Below, one piece after another: positions 24,590 through 26,958 of a stretch of 26,958 bases of DNA (the stretch's first letter is position 1; each line of letters opens with the position of its first letter). The stretch is from Rhizobium sp. (lineage in GTDB: Bacteria > Pseudomonadota > Alphaproteobacteria > Rhizobiales > Rhizobiaceae): the NCBI GenBank assembly GCA_003527225.1, contig DPXQ01000118.1:1-26958 (forward strand), written 5' to 3'. The notes beneath the pieces were generated by a model. The model ran no database searches and was not told the origin of the DNA. It worked only from the letters and a program-made list of their open reading frames with translations. Position numbers and translations under genes: made by a program.

Positions 24590-24928
24590 ATGACGTATAT
24601 TGTCACTGACAATTGTATTCGCTGCAAATATACCGATTGCGTGGAAGTCTGCCCCGTCGACTGTTTCTATGAGGGCGAGAATTTTCTCGTCATCCATCCC
24701 GACGAATGTATCGATTGCGGTGTCTGCGAGCCGGAATGCCCTGCGGAGGCGATCAAGCCCGATACCGAGCCGGGACTGGAAAACTGGCTGAAGATCAATA
24801 CCGAATACGCTCAGATCTGGCCGAATATCACGACCAAGCGGGATCCTTTGCCTGAGGCAAAGGAAATGGACGGGGTCTCAGGAAAGTTGGAGAAGTATTT
24901 CTCGCCGAAGCCGGGCAGCGGTGACTGA
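24590..24928 (+). CDS. fdxA: Seven-iron ferredoxin ([3Fe-4S][4Fe-4S])
   Basis: Cytosolic electron carrier of 112 residues resembling Azotobacter ferredoxin I/FdxA. Cysteines are at 9, 12, 17, 21 and 25 in [17 protein letters not shown], and at 40, 43, 46 and 50 in [11 protein letters not shown]. The ligand set with CxxxxxxxC spacing in the first site fits a 3Fe-4S cluster and the second pattern a 4Fe-4S cluster. The C-terminal extension from about residue 58 ([21 protein letters not shown]) is typical of the FdxA type. The start [12 protein letters not shown] at 24590 has GGAG 6 nt upstream; the frame from 24518 adds an unconserved leader. It lies 200 nt after the S4 gene, so a separate promoter is likely. 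Confidence 0.96.
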   Translation: MTYIVTDNCIRCKYTDCVEVCPVDCFYEGENFLVIHPDECIDCGVCEPECPAEAIKPDTEPGLENWLKINTEYAQIWPNITTKRDPLPEAKEMDGVSGKLEKYFSPKPGSGD

Positions 24929-25318
24929 GAGTCGATATCCGCGCGGCGGTTCGGTTTGAGCGAGGCCGCGCGAGCCAGGATTCTTGAGCGCGAAGTTCAC
25001 CATTCACGCTGTGCGTTCAGAGCACATGCAGTAAAATATTGATTTCCTCATATTTTTGTGCTAGTTTCCACAAACTGATCCACGTTGCGGCATAACTATG
25101 CCCTGAGCCATCACGAAAGCAAACACCACATCAAGCGCGGTCCCCGTGACAATTACGACATCTGTCTTGTCGGGTCGCTGTCGCGATGAAAGTTTTTGTT
25201 TGCGCGTGGCCGAGCGGATTAGAGTGGAATGACCCGACGGCTTCCCCCGTCTCATCCGGGCCTGACCGACCCGGCACCGGCGCGATGCCGGTGGCATAAC
25301 AGGGAGTTTTTGAAACGA
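24929..25318. other. Long leader region of carD with a candidate promoter
   Basis: No credible gene lies in these 390 bp. After fdxA there is a GC hairpin (24940-24947 with 24965-24972, 17-nt loop) without a T-run. A promoter candidate is TTGATT (25039-25044), a 17-bp spacer and TAGTTT (25062-25067), which would give an untranslated leader of nearly 250 nt. Close to the carD start is a hairpin CACCGGC-GCGAT-GCCGGTG (25275-25293), ending 7 nt before AGGGAG (25301-25306). Confidence 0.45.
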
Positions 25319-25888
25319 ATGACAACCCAGCAGAAAAAATCTTCAACACGTCAGGGGTTCAAGACCGGCGAATCCATCGTCTATCCCGCTCATGGCGTCG
25401 GTACCATTACCGCGATCGAAGAGCAAGAAGTCGCCGGCATGAAGCTTGAGCTTTTCGTCATCGATTTCGAGAAGGACAAAATGCGGCTCAAAGTTCCCGT
25501 TGGCAAGGCAGTCAGCATCGGCATGCGCAAGCTGTCTGAAACGGATTTTGTCGAGCGTGCGTTGAAGGTGGTTCAGGGCAAGGCTCGCGTGAAACGTACC
25601 ATGTGGTCCCGCCGTGCGCAGGAATACGACGCGAAGATCAATTCGGGTGATCTGATTTCGATCGCTGAAGTTGTTCGCGACCTTTACCGTGCTGAAAACC
25701 AGCCTGAACAGTCTTATTCCGAACGTCAGCTCTATGAAGCTGCGCTCGACCGGATGGCTCGCGAGATCGCAGCCGTGAACAAGATGTCGGAAACCGAAGC
25801 GGTTCGGCTTGTTGAAGTCAATCTCGCCAAGGGTCCGAAGCGCGGAAAGACCGTCGACGAAGAAGATGCACAGGAAGAGGCTGCCTGA
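25319..25888 (+). CDS. CarD family RNA-polymerase-binding transcriptional regulator
   Basis: A 189-residue regulator that contacts the RNA polymerase beta subunit and stabilises open complexes at promoters. The N-terminal RNAP-interaction (TRCF-RID-like) domain is at about 10-68: FKTGESIVYPAHGVGTITAI through FVIDFEKDKMRLKVPVG. The helical DNA-binding domain follows from about 75 to 170, with RTMWSRRAQEYDAKINSGD and AEVVRDLYRAENQPEQSYSE. An acidic tail EEDAQEEAA ends the protein. The start MTTQQKKSS at 25319 matches the family length; AGGGAG is 12 nt upstream, a long spacing. The upstream 30-residue extension to 25229 is not conserved in character. A strong terminator follows. Confidence 0.95.
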   Translation: MTTQQKKSSTRQGFKTGESIVYPAHGVGTITAIEEQEVAGMKLELFVIDFEKDKMRLKVPVGKAVSIGMRKLSETDFVERALKVVQGKARVKRTMWSRRAQEYDAKINSGDLISIAEVVRDLYRAENQPEQSYSERQLYEAALDRMAREIAAVNKMSETEAVRLVEVNLAKGPKRGKTVDEEDAQEEAA

Positions 25889-25934
25889 ACGCGCGCCTGA
25901 TCTGATATGGCCCGTAGATACGACGAGGGCTCCT

Positions 25935-25966
25935 AAAAAGCCTCCGGTGTGAACCGGAGGTTTTTT
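25935..25966 (+). terminator. Intrinsic terminator of carD
   Basis: CCTCCGGT and ACCGGAGG form an 8-bp stem (25941-25948 with 25953-25960) around a GTGA tetraloop. An A-run precedes it and six T follow (25961-25966), about 50 nt after the carD stop. Confidence 0.93.
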
Positions 25967-26139
25967 GTTGGCTACTACAAGAGCATCGCAGCCTGATGCC
26001 ATGGTTGCAGCGATCCTGCTTACTGCCGGCTGCCCGCTCGAGGTGTCCGGTCCTTCTTGTCGTGGAAAAGGTGCGCCGCCCTGATTGCCGTTGGCAACGC
26101 CAATCGCTTCAGTGGATGGAAGTGGCGAGTGCGCCAGAC

Positions 26140-26172
26140 AAAATAAAACCCCGCTGGCGACAGCGGGGTTTT
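26140..26172 (-). terminator. Intrinsic terminator of the BI-1 family gene
   Basis: AAAACCCCGCT and AGCGGGGTTTT form an 11-bp stem (26145-26155 with 26162-26172) around a 6-nt loop. Read leftwards it is followed by a T-rich tract (TTTTATTTT, 26148-26140). It lies 50 nt beyond the stop codon of the gene at 26223. Confidence 0.9.
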
Positions 26173-26222
26173 CTCGTTTCAGGCGCCACCCATTCAGCTT
26201 CGCCGGATCTCGATCGTTTCCG

Positions 26223-26958
26223 TTATTCGCGGTTTCCGAGGAAACGCAGCAGGAACAGGAACAGATTGATGAAGTCGAGGTAGAGCTGAAGGGCACCCAT
26301 GATCGCCTTGCGGCCGGCTGCATCGCTGCTATCGGCTTCGAAGTAGGATTCCTTGATGCGCTGGGTATCCCAGGCGGTCAGGCCAGCGAAGATCAGAACG
26401 CCGATCGCCGAGATGGCGAAATCGAGGGCTGAAGATGCCAGGAAAATATTGACCAGCGAGGCGATGATCAGGCCGAAGAGACCCATGATCAGGAACGAGC
26501 CCATTGCCGAGAGGCTGCGCTTGGTCGTGTAACCATAGAGCGACAGGGCACCGAAGGACGCGGCCGTCACGAAGAAGGTTTGTACGATGCTCTGGCCGGT
26601 GTAGATCAGAAAGATCGACGACAGCGAGAGACCCATGAGGGCCGCATACACCCAGAAGGTGGTTTGGGCTGCCGCGACGCTCATCGTATGGATCCGGAAG
26701 CTCATGAAGAACACGAGCGCGACCGGAGCGAAGATGATCACCCATTTCAGGGCGCTGACATAGATCGCTTGACCAAACGCGGTCAGCTGGCCGTTGTCGA
26801 CCGCCATCTGAAAGGTCAGGTAGGCGGCAATACCAGTGATCGCCAAACCCAATGCCATCAGGTTGTATACCTTCAGCATATAGGCGCGAAGGCCTTCATC
26901 GATCATCATGGCCGACTGAGCGCCTTGGCTCGCCCGGCCTTGGTAGTTGCGAAGTTCA
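26223..26958 (-). CDS. Bax inhibitor-1/YccA family membrane protein, 5' end beyond the right edge
   Basis: Inner-membrane protein of the BI-1 (UPF0005) family with about seven hydrophobic segments; in other bacteria such proteins affect membrane-protease quality control or ion leak. The frame is open to the window edge and reads LRNYQGRASQGAQSAMMIDE before the rest, which matches the N-terminus of rhizobial family members, so the true start is a few codons outside the window and the internal ATG at 26909 is not the start. Family sequence is visible in GLTAWDTQRIKESYFEADSS and in the C-terminal ALQLYLDFINLFLFLLRFLG, with the conserved aspartates of the pore region. A strong terminator follows. 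Confidence 0.92.
   Translation of the reverse strand, partial: ELRNYQGRASQGAQSAMMIDEGLRAYMLKVYNLMALGLAITGIAAYLTFQMAVDNGQLTAFGQAIYVSALKWVIIFAPVALVFFMSFRIHTMSVAAAQTTFWVYAALMGLSLSSIFLIYTGQSIVQTFFVTAASFGALSLYGYTTKRSLSAMGSFLIMGLFGLIIASLVNIFLASSALDFAISAIGVLIFAGLTAWDTQRIKESYFEADSSDAAGRKAIMGALQLYLDFINLFLFLLRFLGNRE

Larger units (their letters stand above)
25889..26222. other. Intergenic interval between convergent carD and BI-1 genes
   Basis: These 334 bp hold two strong terminator hairpins, one for each gene (25935-25966 and 26140-26172). The roughly 170 bp between them show no ORF with a ribosome-binding site, no tRNA and no obvious repeat on either strand. Confidence 0.6.

Noticed and set aside
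25202..25223. tRNA-like 5' segment (GTGGCCGAGCGG, like a Ser/Leu D-arm)
   Set aside because: No matching anticodon stem, no TTCGA-type T-arm and no complementary acceptor strand follow.
25343..26323. 326-residue minus-strand open frame
   Set aside because: Runs through carD, two terminators and the 3' end of the BI-1 gene; it is an accident of the GC-rich sequence.

Overview
The window is chromosomal DNA of an alphaproteobacterium, most likely a member of the Rhizobiaceae or a close relative in Rhizobiales. The reasons are GC-rich coding sequence, rhizobial-type versions of IspG, PhaR/PhaA/PhaB, L32, FdxA and CarD, a SUV3-like helicase followed by an S4 protein, and small rhizobial lipoproteins and a DUF3309 protein. 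No insertion sequence, prophage, CRISPR array, rRNA or convincing tRNA is visible. Both ends cut through genes: an RND pump on the left and a Bax inhibitor-1 family protein on the right.

Layout. (1) 1-4.2 kb, minus strand: a three-gene operon encoding a DUF2892 membrane protein, a periplasmic adaptor and an RND permease, with a promoter whose -10 lies inside a 12-bp perfect palindrome. (2) 4.4-9.1 kb: a YbjJ-like MFS transporter convergent with a two-subunit molybdenum hydroxylase (IorA/IorB type), and a TetR regulator diverging from the hydroxylase. (3) 9.1-14.9 kb: housekeeping and envelope genes (ispG, an OmpA-type lipoprotein, a LysE exporter, an IspA-type prenyl synthase, mtgA, a glutathione S-transferase, rpmF). 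(4) 14.9-18.3 kb: a small membrane protein and a polyhydroxybutyrate locus, phaR diverging from phaA-phaB. (5) 18.4-20.9 kb: an antibiotic-biosynthesis-monooxygenase (ABM) fold protein behind a MerR/SoxR-type promoter, a glycine-zipper lipoprotein, a 51-residue DUF3309 protein missed by length cut-offs, and an alpha/beta hydrolase whose 3' end overlaps the DUF3309 gene. (6) 20.9-25.9 kb: SUV3-like helicase, S4 RNA-binding protein, ferredoxin FdxA and CarD, all on the plus strand.

Two pathways appear in more than one place. IspG makes the late MEP-pathway intermediate HMBPP, and IspA condenses the resulting C5 units to farnesyl diphosphate. PhaA and PhaB convert acetyl-CoA to 3-hydroxybutyryl-CoA, with PhaR as the expected repressor and granule sensor.

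The most interesting non-coding signals are two. First, the ABM gene promoter has a 19-bp spacer holding a near-perfect palindrome close to the SoxR box. Second, a dispersed intergenic element is present twice (near 18.93-19.01 kb and 20.67-20.75 kb). It has a UUCG-loop hairpin, a compensatory base-pair change between copies, conserved GANTC sites and a GTTAACG at identical spacing. I see no clear undescribed multi-gene system; the dispersed element is the best candidate for something not yet described.
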